Shown here: piece by piece, positions 7,255 to 15,175 of the stretch | Numbering within the stretch: the first letter of the stretch is position 1 | Layout: every line of letters starts with the position of its first letter | From: an uncultured Myxococcales bacterium | GTDB lineage: Bacteria; Myxococcota_A; UBA9042 | Length of the DNA stretch: 64,000 bases | Reading direction: 5' to 3' | Assembly (NCBI GenBank): GCA_903842345.1 | Contig: CAIMLR010000014.1 | Coordinates: forward strand, 62,001 to 126,000 | Position numbers and translations under genes: made by a program | The notes under the pieces: model-generated | Told to the model about the DNA's origin: nothing | The model's input: only the letters and a program-made list of their open reading frames with translations | Database searches by the model: none

Positions 7255-9254
7255 AGCCGGCCTCCCGTGCTCGCCAGCACCAACGCGATCGTCGCGACGA
7301 GAACCAGCAGGCCGACGGCAAACGCGATCCGCGGGCTCTGCGGCGCTTTCTCGGCCAGGAGCGCGAGCGTCGCTTCGCCCGTGTCCAGCACCTCAAACAT
7401 GCGATCCTCGACGGCGTCCACCGCATGCGTCCGCAGGTACGCTTCCGGCGGAAAGGGCCCGGTTGGCAGGCGCTGCGTGATCTTGATGGGCAGCAACGTC
7501 TTGTAGTAGCTGGCCAAATGGCCGGAAAACGACGCGCCCGTGTACTGCGCGCGCGGCACCGGCTGCGTGTAGCCGCAGCCCCAGGTCCGATGCGAGAGCG
7601 CCGGCGTCGGCGACGCCCACTTGCGGACGACCGCGAGCGCGCCGACGAGCAGCAACACCGCGACGCTCACGCCCACGACTGGCAGCAGCAGCCCCAGCGG
7701 GACCGCGAGCACCTGGGCGACGTCCAGCCCGCGGTGGGTGAGCGCGATGAACTGCTCGGCGGGAACCGCGACGAGCGCGAGTCCGACCTGCGGAACCAAG
7801 CCAAACACGAACAGCAACACCGAGAGGATGTACAGCGCGCTGCGCATGGCCGGACCGGGATCGTGGGCGCCGTGAATCGTCGGGTCGCGCGGCGCGCCGA
7901 GGAAAGTCAGACCGAAGGCGCGCGTCATGGAGAACGCCGAGACGGCGCCGACGAACGCGAGCACCGTCGCAGCGAGGACGAGGAGCCCGCGGTTCTGGCC
8001 GCCGACGACGGAATGGTCAAAGAGCGCGCTGTAGATGAGGAATTCGCTGACGAAGCCGTTGAGCGGCGGCAGAGCGGCGATGGCGACGCCGCCCAACAGG
8101 AAGGCGACGGCGGTCTGGGGCATCCGACGGGCGAGACCGCCCAGGCGCTCGATGTCGACCGAGTGCGTGGCGCTGTAGACCGCGCCAGCGGCGTAGAAGA
8201 GCAGGCATTTGAAGATGGCATGGTGCAGGATGTGCAGCAGGCCACCGGCAAAACCGAGGACGACGAGGACCGGGTTGTGCCACGTCAGCCCGAGATAGCC
8301 GAGGCCAAAACCGAGGCACGCGATGCCGACGTTCTCCGTCGAACTGTAGCCCAGCAGGCGCTTGAGATCGCGCTGGACGACCGTGTAGACGACGCCGGTC
8401 ACCGCCGAGAGCAGCGCAAACGCGATGAGAAACCAGCCCATCCACTCGTCAGGCGCGCCCATCAGCAGTGTGAACCGCAGCAGGCCGTACAGCCCAGCCT
8501 TGTGGATGACGCCGGACATGAGCGCGGAGACGTGCGCGGGCGCGGCGGCATGCGCGCGGGGCAGCCAGGTGTGCGCCGGAAAAAACGCCGACTTCAGGCC
8601 GAACGAGGCGACAAGCAGCAGGAACGTCACGTTGCGGGTCATGCCCGGATTGTGGAGCGCGACCGCGAATTGGCTGAAATCAAAGGAGTGCGTCTGGCTG
8701 AAGAGCACGAGAAACGCGGTGATAAGGAAGAGGACGCCGAGGTGGGTCGAGACGAGGTAGTTGAAACCGGCGAAGCGCACCTTCTGGTTGCGATAGTCCC
8801 AAATCACCAACAGCCAAGCCGCCAGCGCGGCGACCTCCCAGCCGAGGAGAAAACCCATCGCGTTCTCAACGGAGTAGATGATGAGGTAGGAAAGCGAAAC
8901 GAAGTTCAGGAGCGCGTAGTGCACGCCAATGTTGCGGTCGCTCTTGAAATACGGCTGAAGATAGCCGTGGGCGTAGACCGCGCCGAGCAGCGTCAAGGGC
9001 ATGGAAAAAGCCAGAAAAAGCGCGCCGAGCCCGTCGATGCGCAGCAGGACCAGGTCGACCGGATAGGACCAGGTGAGCTCCGCGACGATGGCCGGGTGGT
9101 GGCCCAGCACCGGACCGACGGCGGCAAGCACGAGCAACGTGGCCACGACTTGGGACGCGATGCCAATCGCCGCGCGCCTCGTGTTGCCCGGCACCGCGAT
9201 GCACAGCAGCGCACCGAGCAACAGACTGAGGGTCGCAACGTGCATCAGCGGCAT
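7251..9254 (-). CDS. Hydrogenase-4 component B-like (HycC/HyfB, NuoL/M family) proton-translocating subunit
   Basis: The 667-residue protein is the first gene of the operon. It has the antiporter/NuoL-M core (about residues 120-440, with helix segments such as FPAHTWLPRAHAAAPAHVSALMSG read in parts and a lysine/histidine-rich channel). It is followed by the HycC/HyfB-type C-terminal extension containing TWGCGY and a last transmembrane helix. ATG at 9254 is chosen; the upstream 30 codons are Arg/Pro-rich and not hydrophobic. A promoter-like TTGACG-N17-TACGTT lies 60-90 bases upstream. The six genes in the order B-C-E-F-G-I have no formate dehydrogenase, hydrogenase maturation or NADH module nearby, so the electron donor is unknown. 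Confidence 0.88.
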   Translation of the reverse strand: MPLMHVATLSLLLGALLCIAVPGNTRRAAIGIASQVVATLLVLAAVGPVLGHHPAIVAELTWSYPVDLVLLRIDGLGALFLAFSMPLTLLGAVYAHGYLQPYFKSDRNIGVHYALLNFVSLSYLIIYSVENAMGFLLGWEVAALAAWLLVIWDYRNQKVRFAGFNYLVSTHLGVLFLITAFLVLFSQTHSFDFSQFAVALHNPGMTRNVTFLLLVASFGLKSAFFPAHTWLPRAHAAAPAHVSALMSGVIHKAGLYGLLRFTLLMGAPDEWMGWFLIAFALLSAVTGVVYTVVQRDLKRLLGYSSTENVGIACLGFGLGYLGLTWHNPVLVVLGFAGGLLHILHHAIFKCLLFYAAGAVYSATHSVDIERLGGLARRMPQTAVAFLLGGVAIAALPPLNGFVSEFLIYSALFDHSVVGGQNRGLLVLAATVLAFVGAVSAFSMTRAFGLTFLGAPRDPTIHGAHDPGPAMRSALYILSVLLFVFGLVPQVGLALVAVPAEQFIALTHRGLDVAQVLAVPLGLLLPVVGVSVAVLLLVGALAVVRKWASPTPALSHRTWGCGYTQPVPRAQYTGASFSGHLASYYKTLLPIKITQRLPTGPFPPEAYLRTHAVDAVEDRMFEVLDTGEATLALLAEKAPQSPRIAFAVGLLVLVATIALVLASTGGRL

Positions 9255-9315
9255 GGGCGCCTGTGGGGTGTGAATAGGCGGGCGGGCGGCTAAGCGGCCG
9301 CAGGCTCGCGGCCCG

Positions 9316-9344
9316 AACGTAGTACCCGCACAGGACGACGTCAA
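9316..9344 (-). promoter_or_regulatory. Candidate sigma70-type promoter of the hydrogenase-like operon
   Basis: Read on the minus strand, TTGACG (9344-9339), a 17-base spacer and TACGTT (9321-9316). The predicted transcript starts near 9309, giving a leader of about 55 bases before the HyfB-like ATG at 9254. Spacing and -35 are canonical; the match is by eye. Confidence 0.5.
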
Positions 9345-9491
9345 TGCTTGCGCTGGGCCGCAAGGGTGCGCGTCCCCGGACCACCGAGCCGGCGCCCAGT
9401 CGGGAACCCACGCGGTGTTGGCCGGCGCGCGTGCGATGCAAAAAACCGGCGATGCGGCTATCCTCGCGGCCCAATCGCTTCAAGGCCCATC

Positions 9492-9833
9492 ATGAACACG
9501 CCGCCGCCCTGCCCCTCGTGCACCTCCGCCTTCACCTACGAAGACGGCGCCAACTTTGTCTGTCCGGAATGCGGCCATGAATGGCCCCAGGCCGCGCCAG
9601 CCGCCGAGGACGCCCCCGCGCGCATCGTCAAGGACGCGTTTGGCACACCCCTCGCCGACGGCGACGCGATCACCATCATCAAGGACTTGAAGGTCAAGGG
9701 CTCCTCGCTCGTGGTCAAGGTCGGCACCAAAGTGCGCAACATCCGCCTCGTTGACGGCGACCACGACATCGACTGCAAAATCGATGGCATCGGCGCGATG
9801 GGCTTGAAGTCCGAGTTCGTCAAGAAGGCCTGA
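9492..9833 (+). CDS. phnA: PhnA/YjdM-family zinc-ribbon protein
   Basis: The 113-residue protein begins with a zinc ribbon (CPSC near residue 7, CPEC near residue 24). A PhnA domain follows with the family motifs [20 protein letters not shown] and [23 protein letters not shown] (read in parts). The family was named for alkylphosphonate loci, but that role is not established for most members, including the E. coli protein YjdM. The internal ATG at 9492 is chosen because it puts the ribbon at the N-terminus as in homologues. It is divergent from the hydrogenase-like operon and separated from it by about 237 bases. Confidence 0.88.
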   Translation: MNTPPPCPSCTSAFTYEDGANFVCPECGHEWPQAAPAAEDAPARIVKDAFGTPLADGDAITIIKDLKVKGSSLVVKVGTKVRNIRLVDGDHDIDCKIDGIGAMGLKSEFVKKA

Positions 9834-9916
9834 GCAAGCGGCAACCGGCGATACCTCCGCTGCCGGAAATGCGCCACAATCGCCTGACGCCGCCCAGCCT
9901 CGGGCCAGAGGTTCAC

Positions 9917-10294
9917 ATGTTGACGTTCATTTTCCGCTGGCTTCTCGCGCTCGCCATGACCGGCGTCGGCATCCTGCATTTCACCGATCCCAAGCCGTTC
10001 GTGCGCATCGTGCCGCAGTTCATGCCCAATCCGCTGGCGCTCGTCTACATCAGCGGCTTGTTTGAGATTTTGGGCGGCGTGGGCCTCGTCGTGCCCATCG
10101 CGCTCACCCAGCGGATCGCCGCGTGGGGGCTTGTGGCGCTGTTCATCGCGGTCTTTCCGGCCAACATCAACATGGCGATGCACAAGCTGCCGCTGGGCAC
10201 CAAGCCGATGCCGGAATGGGCGCTGTGGGCGCGGCTGCCGATGCAGGGCGTGCTCATCGCGTGGGCGTGGTTCCTGGCGCGGAACGTGCCGTAG
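9917..10294 (+). CDS. DoxX-like small integral membrane protein
   Basis: The 125-residue protein has four predicted transmembrane helices. It carries the GILHFTDPKPFVRIVPQFMP segment after helix 1, typical of the DoxX-like family. The family contains membrane proteins of poorly known function, some linked to quinone or thiosulphate oxidation. ATG at 9917 has AGAGG a few bases upstream and opens directly into the first membrane helix; the longer ORF adds a polar 16-residue leader. It is 83 bases after the PhnA-like gene on the same strand. Confidence 0.72.
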   Translation: MLTFIFRWLLALAMTGVGILHFTDPKPFVRIVPQFMPNPLALVYISGLFEILGGVGLVVPIALTQRIAAWGLVALFIAVFPANINMAMHKLPLGTKPMPEWALWARLPMQGVLIAWAWFLARNVP

Positions 10295-10351
10295 CCGGTA
10301 GCAGTTCCCCCGCGCCTGTGGCATCTTCTGGCGCCGTTGGAGGCGATCCTG

Positions 10352-11881
10352 ATGCGTACCTGCCTGCAATGTGGAAAGGAAACGGACGCGCTGCACTGCC
10401 CGACGGACGGCATGGCGACCGTTGTGCAAGGCGTAATGCCGGCGTCCGCGATCCTGCAGGAAGGCACGGTTTTTGCTGGACGCTACCGCATCCTCGGCGT
10501 GCTGGGGCGCGGCGGCATGGGCGCGGTCTATGACGCGCAACACACGGGCACGGGCCAGCCGGTCGCGATCAAGACGCTGCTGTTGGACAACGCGGGCGAC
10601 GCGATGGCGGTGCGGCGCTTCTTCCAGGAAGCGCGGATGACGGCGGCGCTGCAGCATCCCAATACCGTGCGCGTGTTCGATTTTGGCCAAAGCGACGAAG
10701 GCATCTTCTACCTCGCGATGGAGCGGCTGCGCGGCGAGACGCTGGGCGACATGCAGCTGCGGCTGGACGCGCAAGTGCGGCCGATGACGCAGGAGGAAGC
10801 CGGGCGGATCGCCATCGACGTGCTGCGCAGCCTCGCGGAGGCACACAAAGCCGGGCTTGTGCACCGCGACCTGAAGCCGGCGAACATCTACTTGCACGAC
10901 ATCGGTACCGGCGAGCACGTCGTCAAAGTGCTGGATTTCGGCATCGCCAAGAGCAATGACGCGCACCTGACCAAGACCGGCACCTCGATTGGGACGCCGT
11001 CCTACATGAGCCCGGAACAGGTGATGTCGGGCGTTGTAGACGGTCGCAGCGATCTGTATGCGCTGGGCGTGATTCTGTATGGCTGCGTCGCGGGCGTGCT
11101 GCCGTTCCAGGCGGATTCCAGCTACTCGATGATGATGAAACACGTCGCCGAGCCAGCGCCGGACTTGAATGGCCTGCATCTGCCGGGAATTACGCCGGCG
11201 TTTGCGGCGGTCGTGCAGAAGGCGCTGGAGAAGAAGCCGGAGGATCGCTTCGCCGACGCCCCGGCGATGCGCGATGCGCTGGAGCGGGCGTTGCAGGGCG
11301 TGCCGGGTGTGCGCGTCGCCGAATCGCCGCCGCCCAAGGCGCCGCAAGCCAGTCCGGTTGTGGCCAAGCCGGTGCCGGCGGCGAGACCGCGGCGCAATGG
11401 CGCAGCGCTGGTGACCGTCGGTGCAGTCGCCGCGGTGACGGCGATGGCGGGTGTGGGGATTTGGTGGAGCCTGAGCCATCGCATGCAAAAAGCAGAGGCA
11501 GCCGCAGCGATCGCCAATGCCGTCATTGCCAAAGCTGAAGCCGACACGCCCGACGTTGTGGCGACGCCTGATGTGGCGGTCGCGGCGACCCTGGACGTCT
11601 TTGTCGCGCCGCCACCCGCGCCAGCGCCCGACGTGATCGCTGCGCCAGACCTGAGCGCTGCGCCAGTGGTTGCGGCCATGCCAGATGCGCAGGTTGCGCC
11701 GGACGTTGTGGCGGAGCCTGACACCGCACCGGCAACGGATCTCGCGCCGGCCAGGATGCCGCCCGTCCACGTCGCGCCGCCGCGCCCACATCCGCCCGCG
11801 CGGCCGCGTCCGCCCGTGGATCTGCGGGCGCCGGGACATGCCGACCGCGCCCCCTCCAATGACCGCGCGCCCGGTCGCTAA
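10352..11881 (+). CDS. Membrane-anchored Ser/Thr protein kinase with N-terminal zinc ribbon
   Basis: The 509-residue protein starts with a short ribbon-like CLQCG...HCPTDG (residues 4-20). A complete PknB-type kinase domain follows (about 45-325): glycine loop GRGGMGAVY, lysine in AIK, HRDLKPANIY catalytic loop, DFGIAK, and GTPSYMSPEQ in the activation segment. One transmembrane helix lies near residues 350-375. The external tail of about 130 residues is rich in Pro, Ala and Asp (repeated PDV/PDL). The ATG at 10352 has GGAGG eight bases upstream. The kinase would phosphorylate cytoplasmic targets and could sense the envelope through its tail. Its substrates are not predictable. Confidence 0.9.
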   Translation: MRTCLQCGKETDALHCPTDGMATVVQGVMPASAILQEGTVFAGRYRILGVLGRGGMGAVYDAQHTGTGQPVAIKTLLLDNAGDAMAVRRFFQEARMTAALQHPNTVRVFDFGQSDEGIFYLAMERLRGETLGDMQLRLDAQVRPMTQEEAGRIAIDVLRSLAEAHKAGLVHRDLKPANIYLHDIGTGEHVVKVLDFGIAKSNDAHLTKTGTSIGTPSYMSPEQVMSGVVDGRSDLYALGVILYGCVAGVLPFQADSSYSMMMKHVAEPAPDLNGLHLPGITPAFAAVVQKALEKKPEDRFADAPAMRDALERALQGVPGVRVAESPPPKAPQASPVVAKPVPAARPRRNGAALVTVGAVAAVTAMAGVGIWWSLSHRMQKAEAAAAIANAVIAKAEADTPDVVATPDVAVAATLDVFVAPPPAPAPDVIAAPDLSAAPVVAAMPDAQVAPDVVAEPDTAPATDLAPARMPPVHVAPPRPHPPARPRPPVDLRAPGHADRAPSNDRAPGR

Positions 11882-11914
11882 CCTCAGTTATTGCAAGCAC
11901 TCAGGAGTCAAACC

Positions 11915-12625
11915 GTGACCTGGATTCTGCCCCCGCCGCCGCAGCCTTTTCTCCACGTCGCCGGTCGTTCGGAGCTCTTTGCCGTCCGCCGCATCTGGTG
12001 CGTGGGGCGCAACTACGCCGCGCATGCCCGGGAAATGGGCTCTGACCCGGACCGCGAGCCGCCGTTCTTTTTTGCCAAGCCCGGCGACGCGATTGTGCCC
12101 GCGCTGGCCGATGGCGCGGTCACGGTCGCGTATCCGCCCAAGACGAACAACCTGCACCACGAGGTCGAGCTCGTCGTGGCCATCGGTCTGGGCGGCAGCA
12201 ACATTGCGCGCGAACAGGCGCTGCAGCACGTTTTTGGCTACGGCGTGGGGCTCGATCTGACCCGGCGCGATTTGCAGGCCGCCGCCAAGAAGCTCGCGCA
12301 GCCGTGGGAAATGGCCAAGGGCTTTGACGCGTCCGCGCCCTGCTCCGCGCTGCTGCCAAAGGCGCAATGGCCGGACGCGAGCCCACGGATTGAACTCGAC
12401 GTGAACGGCCAGCGTCGTCAGGAAGCCGGCCTCGACGAGCTGATTTGGCCGATCGCGGACGTCATCGCTTACCTGTCGCAGTTCGTCGCGCTCCAGCCGG
12501 GCGACGTGATCTTTACCGGCACGCCAGAAGGCGTCGCGCCGCTCGTGCCCGGTGACGTCGCCATCGCCAGCGTGACCGGACTCCCTGAATTGACCGTGCG
12601 GATCGCCGCTGCGGAGGCCGCATGA
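11915..12625 (+). CDS. Fumarylacetoacetate hydrolase (FAH) family protein
   Basis: The 236-residue protein is a compact FAH-fold enzyme: RNYAAHAREMG near residue 25, the metal-binding Glu pair in HHEVELVVAIG, GVGLDLTRRD, and the C-terminal GDVIFTGTPEGVAPL. Members include acylpyruvases, oxaloacetate decarboxylases and isomerases of aromatic catabolism. FAHD1-like acylpyruvase is the closest in size, but the substrate cannot be decided. The GTG at 11915 is preferred over the upstream ATG at 11891 because AGGAG lies seven bases before it and the upstream codons overlap that site. The stop overlaps the ATG of the OPT transporter (ATGA), so the two are coupled. Confidence 0.85.
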   Translation: MTWILPPPPQPFLHVAGRSELFAVRRIWCVGRNYAAHAREMGSDPDREPPFFFAKPGDAIVPALADGAVTVAYPPKTNNLHHEVELVVAIGLGGSNIAREQALQHVFGYGVGLDLTRRDLQAAAKKLAQPWEMAKGFDASAPCSALLPKAQWPDASPRIELDVNGQRRQEAGLDELIWPIADVIAYLSQFVALQPGDVIFTGTPEGVAPLVPGDVAIASVTGLPELTVRIAAAEAA

Positions 12626-14886
12626 GCCAGGACAAGCACGTTCCGTACATCCCCTCGACGGTCAACATGCCGGAATTGACGGTGCGCGCGGTCGTCGTCG
12701 GTACGCTGCTCGGCGTCGTCTTCGGCGCGTCGTCGCTGTACCTCGTGCTCAAAGTCGGCTTGACCGTCAGCGCGTCCATCCCGGTCGCCGTCATCTCGAT
12801 CACGCTCTTTCGCCTGCTCAGCAAGCTCGGTTTCAAGGACGCGACGATCCTCGAGCACAACATCGTCCAAACCGCGGGCTCGGCGGGCGAATCGATCGCG
12901 TTCGGCGTCGGCGTCACGATGCCGGCGATCCTCATCCTCGGATTTGACCTGGAGGTCGTCCGCGTCACGTTGGTCGCCGTGCTCGGCGGCCTGCTGGGCA
13001 TTCTGATGATGATTCCGCTGCGCCGCGCCCTCATCGTCGATCAGCACGAGACGCTGAAATACCCGGAAGGCACGGCGTGCGCGGAGGTGCTGAAGGCGGG
13101 TGCGTCGGAGGAATCGCGCGCGCAGGCGAGCCCGGAGTATGCGACCGCGGACAATCCGGAAGCGGAGAAAGAGCGCGCGGCTGCGGGCCAAACCATCTTT
13201 GCCGGATTCGCCATCGGCCTCGTCTACAAGATCGCCAACGTCGCCGCCAAGCTGTGGAAGGACACGCCGGGCGTCACATTTGGCAAGCCGCTGCTGGGCG
13301 GCTCGATCGCCGCGGAGATTTCCCCTGAATTGCTCGGCGTCGGCTACATCATCGGCCCCGTCGTCGGCTCCGTGATGTGCGCCGGCGGCGTCCTCGCCTA
13401 CCTCGTGCTGATTCCGATGATCAAGTTCTTCGGCGACGGCCTGCCGCTGCCGCTCGCACCCGGCACCATTCCCATCAGCCAGATGGACCCGCACCAGATC
13501 CGCAGCGCGTACGTCCTCTACATCGGCGCGGGCGCGGTCGCGGCGGGCGGCATCATCAGCCTCGGCCGTTCCTTGCCGCTCATCTGGCACGGCCTGCGCC
13601 AAGGCCTGACCGACCTGCGGCGCAGCGCGTCCGCCACCGCGACGATCCTCCGCATCGACCAGGACCTCCCCATCAAATGGGTCGGCATCGGCATTCTGGG
13701 CCTCCTGGTGGCGATCGTCGCCGCGCCGTCCCTGCACATGAACCTGTTGGGCGCGATCCTGATCGTGGTGTTCGGCTTTCTGTTTGTCACCGTATCCTCT
13801 CGTTTGACGGGCGAAATCGGCTCATCGTCCAATCCGATTTCCGGCATGACGGTCGCCACGCTCCTGCTCACTTGCCTGACGTTCCTCCTCGTCGGCTGGA
13901 CCGGCGGCACGTACTACGTCACGGCGCTCTCCGTCGGCGCCATCGTCTGCATCGCCGCGTCCAACGGCGGCACGACGTCGCAGGACCTGAAGACCGGCTA
14001 CCTCATCGGCGCGACGCCCCGGCTCCAGCAGTTGGCGATCCTCGCGGGCGCGCTGGCGTCCGCTGTTTGCCTCGGACCGCTGCTCTTGACGCTCAACGAC
14101 ACCGCGACGGTCTACGTGCCAGTGACCTCGGAGCTTGTGGCGCCGGCGACCGAGATGGGCGCACCGGAAGCGCTGACGCACACGCAGGCCAAGACCGATT
14201 CCGGCACCTATCGTTCATGGAATGTCACAAGGGATACAAATGGTTTGGCCGCAGGTCGTTATCTTGTAGATGCCGATGGCCACCCGAAATACCTCGTTGA
14301 TCCGGGCATCAACGGCACGCACGACACGCGCCCGGATGGCTCCAAAGTGCGGAAGTTTGAAGCGCCCAAAGCGACGCTGATGTCCTACATCATCAAGGGG
14401 ATCCTCGATCGCCAGTTGCCGTGGGGCCTCGTGCTGTTCGGCGTGATGATCGCGGTCGTGCTGGAGTTGTCGGGCATCCCGTCGCTGGCGTTTGCGGTCG
14501 GCGTGTACCTGCCGCTCTCGTCGTCGACGCCGATCTTCGTCGGCGGCATGATCCGCTGGCTTGTCGATCGCCGCCAGCGCAAGCTGGCGACGCGCGTGCT
14601 GACCGACGAAGAGGCCGCAGCCGCCTCCGATCGCAGCCCTGGCGTGCTCCTCTCCTCGGGCTACATCGCGGGCGGCGCGATTGCCGGCATCGTCATCGCG
14701 TTTCTCGCCGGCGTCATGGACAACGTCGATGCCGACCTGACCGCGTGGGCCGAGCGCGCCAATCCGTTCTTTGCCGGCCCCGACAGCGATGCGCTGTCGA
14801 TGCTGCCGTTCATCGTGATTGCGCTTGTGCTGTATCTGGCAGGCCGGCAGTCATCGCCACAGCCCACGCGAGATACGCCGCACTGA
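12622..14886 (+). CDS. OPT-family oligopeptide (or metal-chelate) transporter
   Basis: The 754-residue integral membrane protein has about sixteen predicted helices and the OPT family signature region near the N-terminus (VGTLLGVVFGASSLYL, then SIPVAVISI). It also has the conserved SAGESIAFG, YPEGTACAEVLKAG and SSNPISGMT motifs. It resembles the bacterial OPT subfamily thought to import peptides or metal chelates. A hydrophilic loop of roughly 90 residues (approx. 500-590) interrupts the helices; part of its DNA (14210-14290) is noticeably AT-richer than the rest. Translationally coupled to the FAH gene. The 3' end overlaps the convergent cutA gene by 77 bases. Confidence 0.9.
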   Translation: MSQDKHVPYIPSTVNMPELTVRAVVVGTLLGVVFGASSLYLVLKVGLTVSASIPVAVISITLFRLLSKLGFKDATILEHNIVQTAGSAGESIAFGVGVTMPAILILGFDLEVVRVTLVAVLGGLLGILMMIPLRRALIVDQHETLKYPEGTACAEVLKAGASEESRAQASPEYATADNPEAEKERAAAGQTIFAGFAIGLVYKIANVAAKLWKDTPGVTFGKPLLGGSIAAEISPELLGVGYIIGPVVGSVMCAGGVLAYLVLIPMIKFFGDGLPLPLAPGTIPISQMDPHQIRSAYVLYIGAGAVAAGGIISLGRSLPLIWHGLRQGLTDLRRSASATATILRIDQDLPIKWVGIGILGLLVAIVAAPSLHMNLLGAILIVVFGFLFVTVSSRLTGEIGSSSNPISGMTVATLLLTCLTFLLVGWTGGTYYVTALSVGAIVCIAASNGGTTSQDLKTGYLIGATPRLQQLAILAGALASAVCLGPLLLTLNDTATVYVPVTSELVAPATEMGAPEALTHTQAKTDSGTYRSWNVTRDTNGLAAGRYLVDADGHPKYLVDPGINGTHDTRPDGSKVRKFEAPKATLMSYIIKGILDRQLPWGLVLFGVMIAVVLELSGIPSLAFAVGVYLPLSSSTPIFVGGMIRWLVDRRQRKLATRVLTDEEAAAASDRSPGVLLSSGYIAGGAIAGIVIAFLAGVMDNVDADLTAWAERANPFFAGPDSDALSMLPFIVIALVLYLAGRQSSPQPTRDTPH

Positions 14887-15175
14887 CGCGCTCCGCCGGC
14901 AGCACGACCAACTCCGGCACGTCGTACGGATGCACCGCCTGCAGCGCCGCGAGACAGCGGTCCAGCGCGTGCTCCGGCACCTTGACCAGCAGCAGCGTCT
15001 CCGCCTCGCGTTGCACCGTCGCCGCAGCCTGCCCGGGCGCTTGCCAACGGTAGGTGCTCTGCGCCCCCGGCAGCGCACTCACGCAGGCGGCGTGCTGTCC
15101 CGCCACCAGATGCGTCGCGATGGCGTCCGCGTGCGCCGGCGGACAAGCCGTCAGGATCACGAACAACTCGGTCAT
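14810..15175 (-). CDS. cutA: CutA-like divalent-cation tolerance protein
   Basis: The 121-residue protein matches CutA1, a small trimeric ferredoxin-like-fold protein. Visible family features are the N-terminal strand, AACVSALPGAQSTYRW, ETLLLVKV, HPYDVPELVVLP and YLAWA. The family is associated with copper and heavy-metal tolerance in E. coli, though the mechanism is unclear. It is about a dozen residues longer than usual at the C-terminus and runs 77 bases into the convergent OPT gene. ATG at 15175 overlaps the TGA of the large cysteine-rich lipoprotein gene, so it is the distal gene of that transcript. Confidence 0.85.
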   Translation of the reverse strand: MTELFVILTACPPAHADAIATHLVAGQHAACVSALPGAQSTYRWQAPGQAAATVQREAETLLLVKVPEHALDRCLAALQAVHPYDVPELVVLPAERVSAAYLAWAVAMTAGLPDTAQAQSR

